From: Halobaculum halobium
GTDB taxonomy: Archaea; Halobacteriota; Halobacteria; Halobacteriales; Haloferacaceae
Direction: 5' to 3'
Length of the DNA stretch: 64,000 nucleotides
Assembly: GCF_030127145.1 (NCBI RefSeq)
Contig: NZ_CP126158.1
Location: forward strand, 2,542,001-2,606,000
Position 1 is the first letter of the stretch, and every line of letters starts with the position of its first letter. This document shows, in pieces, positions 1 to 9,552 of this stretch. Under the pieces are notes generated by a model that was given only the letters and a program-made list of their open reading frames with translations, was not told the DNA's origin and made no database searches. The translations under genes were made by a program, and so were the position numbers.

Positions 1-15
1 GCTGGGTGATTCACA

Positions 16-2724
16 GTGAGGTTCGACCGGATCCGACTGCGGAATTTCAAGCCGTACGTCGACACCGACCTCCGGCTGACCGAGGGCGTGACGGTGATAC
101 ACGGGCTCAACGGCAGCGGGAAGTCGTCGCTCCTCGAGGCGTGTTTCTTCGCGCTGTACGGCTCGAAGGCGCTCGACGGCACGCTCGGGGACATGGTGAC
201 CAACGGCGCCGAGGAGAGCGAGGTCGAACTGTGGTTCACTCACGACGGCAGATCCTACCACGTGCGCCGGGAGCTGAAGCGCTACGGCGAACAGATTCAG
301 ACCACGACGTGCACGCTCGACTCCGACGACGAAGCGATCCATCGCGACGGCGCGACGGACGTGCGGGCGTTCGTCGCCGACCTCCTGCGCATGGACGCGG
401 CGGCGTTCGTCAACTGCGCGTACGTCCGCCAGGGCGAGGTGAACAAGCTGATCAACGCCACGCCGACCGAACGCCAGGACATGATCGACGACCTCCTCCA
501 ACTCGGGCGGTTGGAGGAGTACCGCGAGCGCGCCGGGAACGCTCGCCTCGGCGTGAACGAGGTGCTCGGGAACAAGCGCGAGCTCTTGCGCGATTACGAG
601 AGCCGAATCGAAGAGCGGGAGGCCAAGGACCCCCACGAGACGCTGAACGCGCTCCAGTCGGACCTCTCCGAGGTCGACGCGAAGATCGAGAACTACGAAC
701 AGCAGCGTGAGAAGGCCGAACAGAGCCGCCAACAGGCTCGTTCGGTGCTCGATGAACACGAGGAGCGCCGCGAGGAGTTGGCGGAACTGGAGGCCGACGT
801 GGACGATCTGGAGACGACGATCCGCGAGGACGAGGCCGAGCGCGAGCGTCTCGGCGACCGAGTCGGCGACCTCCGCGACCGCGTCGACGAGGCCGAAGAG
901 ACGCTGAGGGAGCGGCTCGCTGTGGTCGCGGTCGACGACGCGGACCCCGAGACGCTGGCGGCTCGCCGCGAGGCGTTGGACGACCGCGAGGACGAGGTGC
1001 GCGAGGAGCTCCGCGAGGCCCGATCCCGTGCGGACGCGCTGTCCACCCAGTCGGAGACGCTCGAGGAGCGGGCAGCGGACGCGGCCTCGCGCGCCGAGGA
1101 GAAGCGCGAGCGCGCGGCCGAACTCGACGCAGACGCCGAAGCGGCGGCGGAGACGCTCGAGGAGCGCGAGGCGTCGCTGGCGGAGTCGACCGCCGAGCGC
1201 GGGGAGCTGACCGCGGAGTTCGACGACGAACCCGTCGCGGTCGGCGAGGCGACGGCACACCGCGAGTCGGTTCGAGAGGCACTCGCCGACGTGCAAGCGG
1301 AGGTTCGCGAGACGAGCAACGATCTGGCGGCTGCCCGGTCCAGCGTCGAGGAGGCGGAGCGTCTGCTGGAGGAGGGGAAGTGCCCGGAGTGTGGCCAGTC
1401 GGTCGCGGACTCCCCCCACGTCGACGCGCTGGACGAGGATCGCGAGCGCGTCGCCCGCCTGGAAAATACGCTCGCCGAGTTGAACGACCGGGTGGAGGAA
1501 CGCACGGCCGATGTCGAGCGCGCCGAGGCGCTCGTTGAGGCCGAGAACCGCATCGGTCAGATCGACGACACTCGGGAGCTCCTCGAGGACGGCATCGCCG
1601 AGAAGGAGTCCGAGATCGCCGAGAAGCGCGAGCGCGCGGCGACCCTCCGCGAGGAGGCCAACGACTTGGAAGGCGAGGCAGAGGAGAAGCGCGACGCGGC
1701 CGAGACGCAGGCCGAACGCGCGCGGGAGGTGCGCGACGACGTGGAGGAGCTGGAGGCGGCGCTCGACGACTTGGACGAGGCGCGCGACGACCTCGACGCT
1801 GTCGAGGCGGGTCGCGACGCCCTCGACGAGGCGGAGACGGAGATCGAGCGCTTGGGCGAGCGGCGCGCGGAGATCGCCGACCGTAACGACGAACGTCGGG
1901 AGTTCCTCGCAGCGAAGCGATCGCGGCGCGACGAGCTTCGGGAGGCCGTCGACGAGGAGGCCGTCCAGTCCGCCCGCGACAGCCTCGACAGCGCCGAGGA
2001 CTACCTCGAGAAGGTGACTGACGCCCTTGAGGACCTCGCCGAGCGCCGCGACGACCTCACGAGTCGGATCGGCGCCGTCGAGAACGAGATCGAGGAACTG
2101 GAGTCGCTTCGCGAGGACCGCGACGCGCTGGCCGCGCGCGTCGAGGAGTTGGAGGCGGTCCACGAAGAGACCGAAGAGCTGGAGGCGATGTACGGCGACC
2201 TCCGGGCCGAACTCCGCCGGGCGAACGTCGAGAGCCTCGAACGGATGCTCAACGAGACGTTCGAGCTGGTGTACGGCAACGACGCCTACTCGCACATCGA
2301 ACTGGACGGCGAGTACGAGCTCACCGTCTATCAGAAGGACGGGGAGCCGCTGGATCCCGAGCAGCTTTCAGGCGGCGAGCGGGCGCTGTTCAACCTCTCA
2401 CTTCGATGTGCCATCTACCGCCTGCTCGCGGAGGGGATCGAAGGTGCGGCGCCGACGCCGCCGCTCATCCTCGACGAGCCGACGGTGTTCCTCGATTCGG
2501 GGCACGTCTCGCGGCTCGCGGACCTGATCGAGGAGATGCGCGGCTTCGGCGTCCGACAGATCCTGATCGTCAGCCACGACGACGAACTCGTGGGGGCGGC
2601 CGACGAGCTCGTGCGCGTCGAAAAGAACCCCACGTCGAACCGCTCGACCGTCGAGCGAGTGGCCGACCCCTCACTGTCGGCGGTCGAGCGTCCCGTCGGC
2701 GACGCTGAACACGCGGACGACTGA
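16..2724 (+). CDS. rad50: DNA double-strand break repair ATPase Rad50
   Basis: SMC-like ATPase that works with Mre11 in double-strand break end processing. Seen in 902 residues: Walker [10 protein letters not shown] at about 30-38; long acidic coiled coil on both sides of a zinc hook CPECGQ (Cys456 and Cys459); ABC signature LSGGER near 785; Walker B LILDEPT near 817; and a SHDDE switch His near 855. Length and order fit full-length Rad50. The start is a GTG. The first nine bases (gct ggg tga) could be the last codons of an upstream mre11 gene, the usual partner, but too little is present to call it. Confidence 0.96.
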   Translation: MRFDRIRLRNFKPYVDTDLRLTEGVTVIHGLNGSGKSSLLEACFFALYGSKALDGTLGDMVTNGAEESEVELWFTHDGRSYHVRRELKRYGEQIQTTTCTLDSDDEAIHRDGATDVRAFVADLLRMDAAAFVNCAYVRQGEVNKLINATPTERQDMIDDLLQLGRLEEYRERAGNARLGVNEVLGNKRELLRDYESRIEEREAKDPHETLNALQSDLSEVDAKIENYEQQREKAEQSRQQARSVLDEHEERREELAELEADVDDLETTIREDEAERERLGDRVGDLRDRVDEAEETLRERLAVVAVDDADPETLAARREALDDREDEVREELREARSRADALSTQSETLEERAADAASRAEEKRERAAELDADAEAAAETLEEREASLAESTAERGELTAEFDDEPVAVGEATAHRESVREALADVQAEVRETSNDLAAARSSVEEAERLLEEGKCPECGQSVADSPHVDALDEDRERVARLENTLAELNDRVEERTADVERAEALVEAENRIGQIDDTRELLEDGIAEKESEIAEKRERAATLREEANDLEGEAEEKRDAAETQAERAREVRDDVEELEAALDDLDEARDDLDAVEAGRDALDEAETEIERLGERRAEIADRNDERREFLAAKRSRRDELREAVDEEAVQSARDSLDSAEDYLEKVTDALEDLAERRDDLTSRIGAVENEIEELESLREDRDALAARVEELEAVHEETEELEAMYGDLRAELRRANVESLERMLNETFELVYGNDAYSHIELDGEYELTVYQKDGEPLDPEQLSGGERALFNLSLRCAIYRLLAEGIEGAAPTPPLILDEPTVFLDSGHVSRLADLIEEMRGFGVRQILIVSHDDELVGAADELVRVEKNPTSNRSTVERVADPSLSAVERPVGDAEHADD

Positions 2725-2763
2725 CCGCTGAAACCGACGGGCTGCGGTGGGCTACCCGCGGGA

Positions 2764-3183
2764 CTACCCGCGCAGTCGCTCGACGACCGCCAGCGCCTCG
2801 TCGGTCGGCTCGTAGCCGCGCTCGCCGGCGACGGTCGCCTCCGCGAGCAGCCCCGCGGCGCGGAACTCCGCGACGAGGCCGTGCAGGTCCGACTCACACA
2901 GGTCGTAGGCGTCCAACAGCGTGCGGACCGAGAGCCCGCCGCGGTCCGCAAACTCCACGAGCAGACCGAGTGATCGCTCGTCGCGACACGCCAGCACCGC
3001 TCGACGGACCTCGGGCGACACGCCGGCCGCGGCGGCCGACAGCGGCGACTCCCCGACCGGGTCGAGGTTGTCGTTCGGAAGGTACTGCTCCTCGCCGGTC
3101 GACGGGTCGCGAACGAGGCTCGCCTCCGAGGACCGCTTGACGAGCAGGTACCGCGTCCCATCGGACCCTCGAACCGACTGCAT
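2764..3183 (-). CDS. Conserved haloarchaeal protein, winged-helix-like C-terminus
   Basis: 139 residues on the strand opposite rad50, ending 39 bases after the rad50 stop. The N-terminal 50 residues (RYLLVKRS, STGEEQYLPNDNL) look like a small beta-rich domain. The remainder is helical and reads like a winged helix: a helix-turn-helix around residues 84-110 (GGLSVRTLLDAYDLCESDL), then LLAEATVAGERGYEPTDEA as the wing and last helix. Function is not known. From memory the family (DUF7346, number not verified) commonly sits beside rad50/mre11 in haloarchaea, so a regulatory role in repair is possible but is inference. Confidence 0.75.
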   Translation of the reverse strand: MQSVRGSDGTRYLLVKRSSEASLVRDPSTGEEQYLPNDNLDPVGESPLSAAAAGVSPEVRRAVLACRDERSLGLLVEFADRGGLSVRTLLDAYDLCESDLHGLVAEFRAAGLLAEATVAGERGYEPTDEALAVVERLRG

Positions 3184-3268
3184 GGTCGATGCTCGGGCGC
3201 GCGTTCGAAAAGGCGTGTCGGTGCCGGCGGGCAGTCATGTCGCCAGCAACGGTCGCCCGCGCCGGCGG

Positions 3269-3682
3269 TCACTCGTCAGCGTTCGCGTCCTCGCCGTCAC
3301 CGCTCCCGCGTTCGGCGGTGTCGGCGTCGTCGCCTCCGTCGTCGTCTTCGTCGCGCTTCCGCTGCTTGAACGCGCGGACCGTCTGGTAGACGCGGATGCC
3401 GGCGAGCACGCCGACCACGAGGGCCGTGCCGCCGAAGCGCCAGTCGCCGCGGAACCCGACGAGCATCAGCCCGAGCGAAATTCCCAGCAGCGCGACGTTG
3501 GCGTACACGACGGCCGCCAGGAACGGCCGCTGGATCGCGGGGTCGACCGTCGAGGGATCGGGGAGGGAGTCCGAGGGGTCGCCGACGGACGGGATCTCGA
3601 CGCGAGGGCCGCGCTCCTCGGCGGCGCTCGACTGCCGCTCGAGTGCGAACAGCTCTCCGTCGTCGTCGTCCTCTCCGAGCAC
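3269..3682 (-). CDS. Small membrane protein with two TM helices, acidic tail
   Basis: 137 residues if translation begins at the GTG at 3682; the open frame runs further upstream, but that part is Arg-rich with unlike composition. The N-terminal half is acidic and cytoplasmic-looking (LGEDDDDGELFALERQ). Two hydrophobic helices follow (around PFLAAVVYANVALLGISL and GTALVVGVLAGIRVYQ), then a highly charged Asp/Glu tail. Function is unknown. It lies between the rad50-linked small gene and the small gene before polB, all on the minus strand. Confidence 0.7.
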   Translation of the reverse strand: MLGEDDDDGELFALERQSSAAEERGPRVEIPSVGDPSDSLPDPSTVDPAIQRPFLAAVVYANVALLGISLGLMLVGFRGDWRFGGTALVVGVLAGIRVYQTVRAFKQRKRDEDDDGGDDADTAERGSGDGEDANADE

Positions 3683-3744
3683 GAGCGTCAGTTGGCGAAC
3701 GACCGGCAAAAGGGTTGTCAGACCGCGCAGTCGTAGCCGGTGGA

Positions 3745-3915
3745 TTACGCGAGATCGGCGAGCGTAACGGCGGTGTTCGCCTCCATCCACGCGAGCGGAT
3801 TTTCCGCGTCGTAGAGCACCGTTCGCCCGTCGTCCTCGTACGCCTCGACCGTCTCGACGGCCTCGTCCGGGCTCGTGCCCGAGCGTTCCAACGGGGTGTC
3901 GGATACGTGGGTCAT
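3745..3915 (-). CDS. Conserved 56-residue haloarchaeal protein
   Basis: The minus strand encodes MTHVSDTPLERSG... ending ...TLADLA, 56 residues. The pattern (Thr/Ser-rich start, ETVEAYE, LYDAENPLAWM) matches a small protein I recall before polB in other haloarchaeal genomes (DUF7331, not verified). An ATG start and an acidic composition support coding. No membrane segment or cofactor motif. It is divergent from polB and shares its upstream region. Function unknown. Confidence 0.7.
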   Translation of the reverse strand: MTHVSDTPLERSGTSPDEAVETVEAYEDDGRTVLYDAENPLAWMEANTAVTLADLA

Positions 3916-4170
3916 CTCCGAACCTTGGTAAGTAATGGCACGGTATATGCCTTTCCGTGGCGGTGGTCCTCGCCATCTCCGTCACTGTGGTCGATTTCAC
4001 GAGCGAGTCCGAACCGCGACAGCGACCGGGTACGTTGGGGCTACCGCGCCGAACGGTCCGTGGACGCCGGGCAATCGGCGGCCGTCAGTCGGGCGCTCGG
4101 TCGGGCGACGCCAGTCCGAGCGGGCCCGCCCGCGCGGATCGTTCGCGGCTGGCGACCGATACCCGAAGGG

Positions 4171-4178
4171 GAGGTTTT
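4171..4178 (+). promoter_or_regulatory. TATA-like box of polB
   Basis: The T-rich run in gaggtttttatcgg lies about 28-30 bases before the polB ATG at 4205, the right distance for a leaderless haloarchaeal transcript. It supports 4205 as the start rather than the long upstream open frame. Confidence 0.5.
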
Positions 4179-4204
4179 TATCGGCGACCGGCAAAGGCCC
4201 GGCA

Positions 4205-6970
4205 ATGAGCGATTCGCAGGCGGGCCTCGATCAGTTCGCCGGCCGCGAGGACGCCGAAGACGGGGACACAGACGGCGACCGCCCCGCCGAGGAGGCGGCG
4301 TACGTCGCGGGGGGCGGACAGGGGCGCGTGAGCGCGGTCGTCGACCGCGAAGACGTCGTCGTGCCCGATTCGACCGGCACGGTCGAGTTCATGGTCACCG
4401 CCGTCGACTACACCGTCGAGGGGGCCGGCGCCGAGGAGTATCCGGTTGTCCACGTGTTCGGCCGAACAGCCGACAACGAGCCGGAGCACGTCCGCGTGCT
4501 CGGGATCGAGCCGTACTTTTACGTCCCGACGGCCGACATCGCGGAGCGCGAACTCGCAGACGAGTACGACGTGATCCTCGACACTCGCAAGGAGGGACCC
4601 GACGGCGAGCGCTTCGAGTCGATTCGCGGCGAGCCGGTGACGAAGGTCGTCGCGCGCACGCCGCGGGACGTCGGCCAGATACGCGACGACTTCGCGCACA
4701 CCTACGAGGCGGACATCCTGTTCCCGAACCGCTTCCTCATCGATCACGACGTCACCTCGGGAGTGCGGGTCGAGGAGCGCCGCCTCGACGCCCGCGACGG
4801 GGAGGACCGGGGTCGCCTACAGGTGACACCCGAGCACCTCGAACCGGCAGACGTCGACGCCGACATCCGCGTAAATACGTTCGACATCGAGGTCGACGAC
4901 CGCAACGGCTTCCCGGAGGACGGGGAGGAGCCGATCGTCTGTCTCACCTCGCACGATTCCTACCGCGACGAGTACATCGCGTGGCTGTACGACGCCCCCG
5001 CCGGCGACGCACCCGCGCCGGCCGACCTCGGCGGCTACGAGCAGATCGGCGACGCGGACGGCGACATCGAGGTGCGGACGTTCGGCGACGAGGATGCGAT
5101 GCTCGACGCGTTCATCGGGTACATCGACGAAACCGACCCGGACGTTCTCACGGGCTGGAACTTCGAAGATTTCGACGCGCCGTACTTCATGGACCGCTGT
5201 GAGGAACTCGACGGCCGGAGCGAGCACGACCTCTCGCCAGACCGGCTCTCACGAGTGAACGAGACGTGGCGCTCCGGCTGGGGCGGGCCGGACGTGAAAG
5301 GCCGGGTCGTCTTCGACCTGTTGTACGCCTACCAGCGCACGCAGTTCACCGAGCTGGAATCGTACCGGCTCGACGCCGTCGGCGAACTCGAACTCGACGT
5401 GGGGAAAGAGCGCTACACCGGCGATATCGGCGATCTCTGGGAGGACGACCCCGAGCGACTGCTGGAGTACAACGTTCGCGACGTGGAGCTGTGCGTCGAG
5501 ATCGACCGCAAGCAGAAGATCGTGGCGTTCTGGGACGACGCGCGCAAGTTCGTCGGCTGCCAACTGGAGGACGCCCCGACGCCCGGCGACGCGGTCGACA
5601 TGTACGTCCTCCACAACGCCTTCGGTCAGTTCGTCCTCCCGACGAAGGGCCAGCAGGAGGGCGAGGACTTCGAGGGCGGCGCCGTCTTCGAGCCGATCTC
5701 TGGCGTCGAGGAGATGGTGTCGGTGCTGGACCTGAAGTCGCTGTACCCGATGTGCATGGTGACGATCAACGCCAGCCCCGAGACGATCGTCGAGGACCCC
5801 GACGCCTTCGACGGGGAGACGTACCGCGCGCCCAACGGCACCCGGTTCCGCAAGGAGCCCGACGGGATGATGCGCGAGATGGTCGACGAGCTGCTCACCG
5901 AGCGAGAACGGCTGAAGGGCGAGCGAAACGAACACGACCCGGGCTCGGACGCCTACGAGCAGTACGACCGACAGCAGGCGAGTGTGAAGGTGATCATGAA
6001 CTCTCTATACGGGGTCTCGGGCTGGGATCGGTTCCGCCTGTACGACAAGGACAACGCCGCCGCGATCACGGCGATGGGTCGGCGGGTCATCGAGTTCACC
6101 GAGGAGGCGGCCCGCGAGATAGATCACGACGTGACATACGGAGACACAGACAGCATTATGCTCGCCCTCGGAAGCGAGATCTCGACGGAGGAGGCGATCG
6201 AGCAGTCCTTCGAAATCGAGGAGCACATCAACGGACGGTACGACGACTTCGCGCTGGAGGAACTCGACGCCGAGGAGCATCGCTTCCAGATCGAGTTCGA
6301 GAAGCTGTACCGGCGGTTCTTCCAGGCGGGCAAGAAGAAGCGCTACGCCGGCCACATCGTCTGGAAGGAGGGCAAAGACGTCGACGACATCGACATCACC
6401 GGCTTCGAGTACAAGCGCTCTGACATCGCGCCCGTCACGAAACGGGTACAGAAGCGCGTCATCGAGATGATCGTCCACGGGGAGGACACCGAGGACATCA
6501 CCGACTACCTGCACGGGGAGATCCAGAGTTTCCTCGACGGCGACGCCGACCTCGACGAGGTGGGGATACCCGGCGGCATCGGGAAGCGACTGGAGAGCTA
6601 CGATACCGACACCGCCCAGGTCCGCGGCGCCAAGTACGCGAACCTCATGCTGGGTACCAACTTCCAGCGCGGATCGAAGCCGAAGCGGCTCTACCTGGAG
6701 AAGGTCCACCCCGATTTCTGGGCACGGATGGAAGACGAACACGGACTCGATCCACAGACGGATCCGCTGTACGGGGAGTTCAAGCGCGATCCCGACGTGA
6801 TCTGTTTCGAGTACGCCGACGAGGTGCCCGCGGAGTTTGCGGTGGACTGGGACAAGATGCTCGATAAAACGCTGAAGGGGCCGATCGCTCGGATCATCGA
6901 GGCGCTCGGCATGTCTTGGGACGAGGTCAAAAGCGGGCAAGAGCAGACCGGGCTCGGCAGCTTCATGTGA
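4205..6970 (+). CDS. polB: Family B replicative DNA polymerase (PolB)
   Basis: DNA-dependent DNA polymerase with 3'-5' proofreading, 921 residues from the ATG at 4205. The frame is open upstream to 3935 but loses haloarchaeal composition. Exonuclease motifs: FDIEVDD near 226, LTGWNFEDFD near 315 and YNVRDVELC near 421. Polymerase motifs: A, DLKSLYP near 510; B, KVIMNSLYG near 597; C, YGDTDS near 646. The acidic N-terminal 60 residues are a typical salt-adapted extension. Motifs B and C are contiguous, so no intein is present, although several haloarchaeal polB genes carry them there. Confidence 0.96.
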   Translation: MSDSQAGLDQFAGREDAEDGDTDGDRPAEEAAYVAGGGQGRVSAVVDREDVVVPDSTGTVEFMVTAVDYTVEGAGAEEYPVVHVFGRTADNEPEHVRVLGIEPYFYVPTADIAERELADEYDVILDTRKEGPDGERFESIRGEPVTKVVARTPRDVGQIRDDFAHTYEADILFPNRFLIDHDVTSGVRVEERRLDARDGEDRGRLQVTPEHLEPADVDADIRVNTFDIEVDDRNGFPEDGEEPIVCLTSHDSYRDEYIAWLYDAPAGDAPAPADLGGYEQIGDADGDIEVRTFGDEDAMLDAFIGYIDETDPDVLTGWNFEDFDAPYFMDRCEELDGRSEHDLSPDRLSRVNETWRSGWGGPDVKGRVVFDLLYAYQRTQFTELESYRLDAVGELELDVGKERYTGDIGDLWEDDPERLLEYNVRDVELCVEIDRKQKIVAFWDDARKFVGCQLEDAPTPGDAVDMYVLHNAFGQFVLPTKGQQEGEDFEGGAVFEPISGVEEMVSVLDLKSLYPMCMVTINASPETIVEDPDAFDGETYRAPNGTRFRKEPDGMMREMVDELLTERERLKGERNEHDPGSDAYEQYDRQQASVKVIMNSLYGVSGWDRFRLYDKDNAAAITAMGRRVIEFTEEAAREIDHDVTYGDTDSIMLALGSEISTEEAIEQSFEIEEHINGRYDDFALEELDAEEHRFQIEFEKLYRRFFQAGKKKRYAGHIVWKEGKDVDDIDITGFEYKRSDIAPVTKRVQKRVIEMIVHGEDTEDITDYLHGEIQSFLDGDADLDEVGIPGGIGKRLESYDTDTAQVRGAKYANLMLGTNFQRGSKPKRLYLEKVHPDFWARMEDEHGLDPQTDPLYGEFKRDPDVICFEYADEVPAEFAVDWDKMLDKTLKGPIARIIEALGMSWDEVKSGQEQTGLGSFM

Positions 6971-7107
6971 CCGCTTGGACCCGACAAGACCGAGCCGATT
7001 TTCCGATTCTGAAAACGATCTTTTGAGAGACGGAACGTGATGGGTACTGATGCGAAACCTTCATGCGTGAAACGACCCCATCACTCCGTAGAGGCGTACT
7101 CACGAAC

Positions 7108-8025
7108 ATGGCGACACTCGAACTCCAGAACCTCCAGGCGGAGGTCGCAGAGACGGGCGAAGAGATCCTCCGGGGCGTCGACCTCGAAGTGAAAAACGGC
7201 GAGATCCACGCGCTGATGGGACCGAACGGATCGGGCAAATCGACGACCGCGAAGGTCATCGCGGGCCACCCGGCGTACGAGGTCACCGACGGCTCGGTGA
7301 CGCTCACGCTCTCGGAGGCAGACGTCGCCGACATCGACGCCGACGTCGACGAGGAGGACCTCACGTGGAACCTGCTCGACCTGGAGCCGAACGAGCGCGC
7401 CGCGCTCGGCATCTTCCTCGCGTTCCAGTATCCCGCTGAGATCGAGGGCGTGACGATGGTGAACTTCCTCCGGCAGGCACTCAACGCCAAGCTCGACGAG
7501 CGCGAGGAGCTGTTCGAGGACGAAGACGAGGAAGCCGAAGCCGAATCCGAGAAGGACGAGGGCTACGAGACCTCGCCGATGGAGGGGCCGGCCGACGACG
7601 GCGACGTCGGCGTCGCCGAGTTCCAGCAGCTCCTGAAAGAGAAGATGGAGCTGCTCGACATGGACAAGAAGTTCGCCGAGCGCTACCTCAACGCCGGCTT
7701 CTCCGGCGGTGAGAAGAAGCAAAACGAGGTGCTCCAGGCGGCCATTCTCGAGCCGAGCATCGCGGTGCTCGACGAAATCGACTCCGGGCTGGACATCGAC
7801 CGCCTGCAGGACGTCTCGAAGGGAATCAACGCCCTCCGCGACGAGCAGGACACCGGCATCCTCCAGATCACTCACTACCAGCGTATCCTCGACTACGTCG
7901 AGCCGGACTACGTCCACATCATGCTGGACGGCAAGGTCGTCAAGTCGGGCGGCGCGGAACTCGCCGAGAAACTCGAGGACGAGGGGTACGACTGGGTCCG
8001 CGAGGAAGCCTACGAGACGGCGTAA
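7108..8025 (+). CDS. sufC: Fe-S cluster assembly ATPase SufC
   Basis: ABC-type ATPase that drives the SufBCD scaffold in iron-sulfur cluster assembly. 305 residues from the ATG at 7108 (MATLELQNL); an in-frame ATG at 7063 is open but the added residues do not look like SufC. Walker A GPNGSGKST at 38-46, signature FSGGEKK near 197-203, Walker B IAVLDEIDSGLD near 217-228. An acidic insert (about 140-165, rich in Glu/Asp) separates the Q-loop region from the signature, as usual in haloarchaeal SufC. First gene of sufC-sufB-sufD. A T-rich element at 7019-7024 is the likely promoter, implying a leader of about 55 nt. Confidence 0.95.
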   Translation: MATLELQNLQAEVAETGEEILRGVDLEVKNGEIHALMGPNGSGKSTTAKVIAGHPAYEVTDGSVTLTLSEADVADIDADVDEEDLTWNLLDLEPNERAALGIFLAFQYPAEIEGVTMVNFLRQALNAKLDEREELFEDEDEEAEAESEKDEGYETSPMEGPADDGDVGVAEFQQLLKEKMELLDMDKKFAERYLNAGFSGGEKKQNEVLQAAILEPSIAVLDEIDSGLDIDRLQDVSKGINALRDEQDTGILQITHYQRILDYVEPDYVHIMLDGKVVKSGGAELAEKLEDEGYDWVREEAYETA

Positions 8026-8084
8026 CCTGAGATGGTTACTGAACAGCCTGATATGCACACACCCGTAAATACGAAACAATACCT

Positions 8085-9515
8085 ATGAGTTCAGAACAGG
8101 ACCATCTCAAGGAGACCGACACCGAGGACCGCTTCGACTTCAAGAAAGAGGAGAAGTCGGCGTTCCAGACCGAGAAAGGGCTAAACGAGGAGACGATCCG
8201 TGCGATCTCCGAGGACAAAGACGAGCCGGAGTGGATGTACGAGCGCCGCCTGCGCGCGCTCAAGCAGTTCCAGGAGATGCCGATGCCGACCGACTGGCCG
8301 GGTCAGCCCGACCTCTCGGAGGTCGACATCGACGAGATCGTCCCGTACATCCGCCCCGACGTGGACGTCCGCGCGGGCGTCGACGACTGGACGGAACTGC
8401 CCGACGAGATCAAAGACACCTTCGATAAGCTGGGCATCCCCGAGGCCGAGAAGAACGCCCTCTCGGGCGTCGGCGCACAGTACGAGTCGGAGGTCGTCTA
8501 CCAGAACATGCAGGAGCGCTGGGAGGAGAAGGGCGTGATCTTCTGCAACATGGACGAGGCCGTCCGCGAGCACGAAGACATCGTCCGGGAGCACTTCATG
8601 ACGACGTGCGTCCCCCCGAGCGACAACAAGTTCGCGGCGCTTCACGGCGCCGTCTGGTCGGGCGGTTCGTTCGTGTACGTCCCCGAGGACGTCACCGTCG
8701 AGATGCCCGTGCAGGCGTACTTCCGGATGAACTCCGAGGGGATGGGCCAGTTCGAACACACGCTCATCGTCGCCGAGGAGGGCTCGGAGGTCCACTACAT
8801 CGAGGGTTGCTCGGCGCCGAAGTACTCGGCGTTCAACCTCCACTCCGGGGGCGTCGAGGTGTTCGTCGGCGAGGACGCCCACGTGCAGTACTCGACCGTC
8901 CAGAACTGGTCGAAGAACACGTACAACCTCAACACCAAGCGCGCGCTCGTCGAGAAGAACGGCCGGATGGAATGGATCTCCGGCTCGATGGGCTCGAAGG
9001 CGACGATGCTGTACCCCTCCTCGATCCTGAAGGGTCGCGGCGCCTCCGACAACCACATCACCATCGCCTTCGCGGGCGAGGGCCAGAACATCGACACCGG
9101 CGCGAAGGTGTACCACAACGCGCCCAACACCAAGTCGACCATCGAGTCGAAGTCGATCAGCAAGGACGGCGGTCGCACGAACTACCGCGGCCTCGTCCAC
9201 ATCGCCGACGGCGCCGAGAACTCCTCGACGGCCGTCGAGTGCGACGCGCTGATGTTCGACAACGAGTCGACCTCCGACACCATGCCGTACATGGAGATCA
9301 ACGAGTCGAAGGTCGACGTCGCCCACGAGGCGACCGTCGGGAAGATCGGCGACGAGGACGTGTTCTACCTGCAGTCGCGCGGCCTCGACGACGACGACGC
9401 AAAGCAGATGATCGTCTCGGGCTTCATCGAGCCGATCACGGAGGAACTGCCGATCGAGTACGCCGTCGAGCTCAACCGGCTCGTCGAACTGGAGATGGAG
9501 GGCTCGCTCGGGTAA
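8085..9515 (+). CDS. sufB: Fe-S cluster assembly scaffold protein SufB
   Basis: Scaffold subunit on which iron-sulfur clusters are built, partner of SufC and SufD. 476 residues, the usual length. Family stretches are present: GVIFCNMDEAVREHEDIVREHF, YFRMNSEGMGQFEHTLIV, VHYIEGCSAP (conserved Cys), NLNTKRALV and the C-terminal DVFYLQSRGLDDDDAKQMI. It starts 59 bases after sufC and is followed 37 bases later by sufD, consistent with one operon. Confidence 0.95.
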   Translation: MSSEQDHLKETDTEDRFDFKKEEKSAFQTEKGLNEETIRAISEDKDEPEWMYERRLRALKQFQEMPMPTDWPGQPDLSEVDIDEIVPYIRPDVDVRAGVDDWTELPDEIKDTFDKLGIPEAEKNALSGVGAQYESEVVYQNMQERWEEKGVIFCNMDEAVREHEDIVREHFMTTCVPPSDNKFAALHGAVWSGGSFVYVPEDVTVEMPVQAYFRMNSEGMGQFEHTLIVAEEGSEVHYIEGCSAPKYSAFNLHSGGVEVFVGEDAHVQYSTVQNWSKNTYNLNTKRALVEKNGRMEWISGSMGSKATMLYPSSILKGRGASDNHITIAFAGEGQNIDTGAKVYHNAPNTKSTIESKSISKDGGRTNYRGLVHIADGAENSSTAVECDALMFDNESTSDTMPYMEINESKVDVAHEATVGKIGDEDVFYLQSRGLDDDDAKQMIVSGFIEPITEELPIEYAVELNRLVELEMEGSLG

Positions 9516-9552
9516 CCCCCGGCGCTCCGTCACCACCCACTCACCACACACA

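Noticed and set aside
3935-4204. Possible 90-residue N-terminal extension of PolB
   Set aside because: Arg/Pro/Gly-rich, unlike haloarchaeal proteins, and the TATA box at 4171 lies inside it.
5980-6160. Intein insertion in PolB motifs B or C
   Set aside because: Motifs are uninterrupted and contiguous, so there is no intein.
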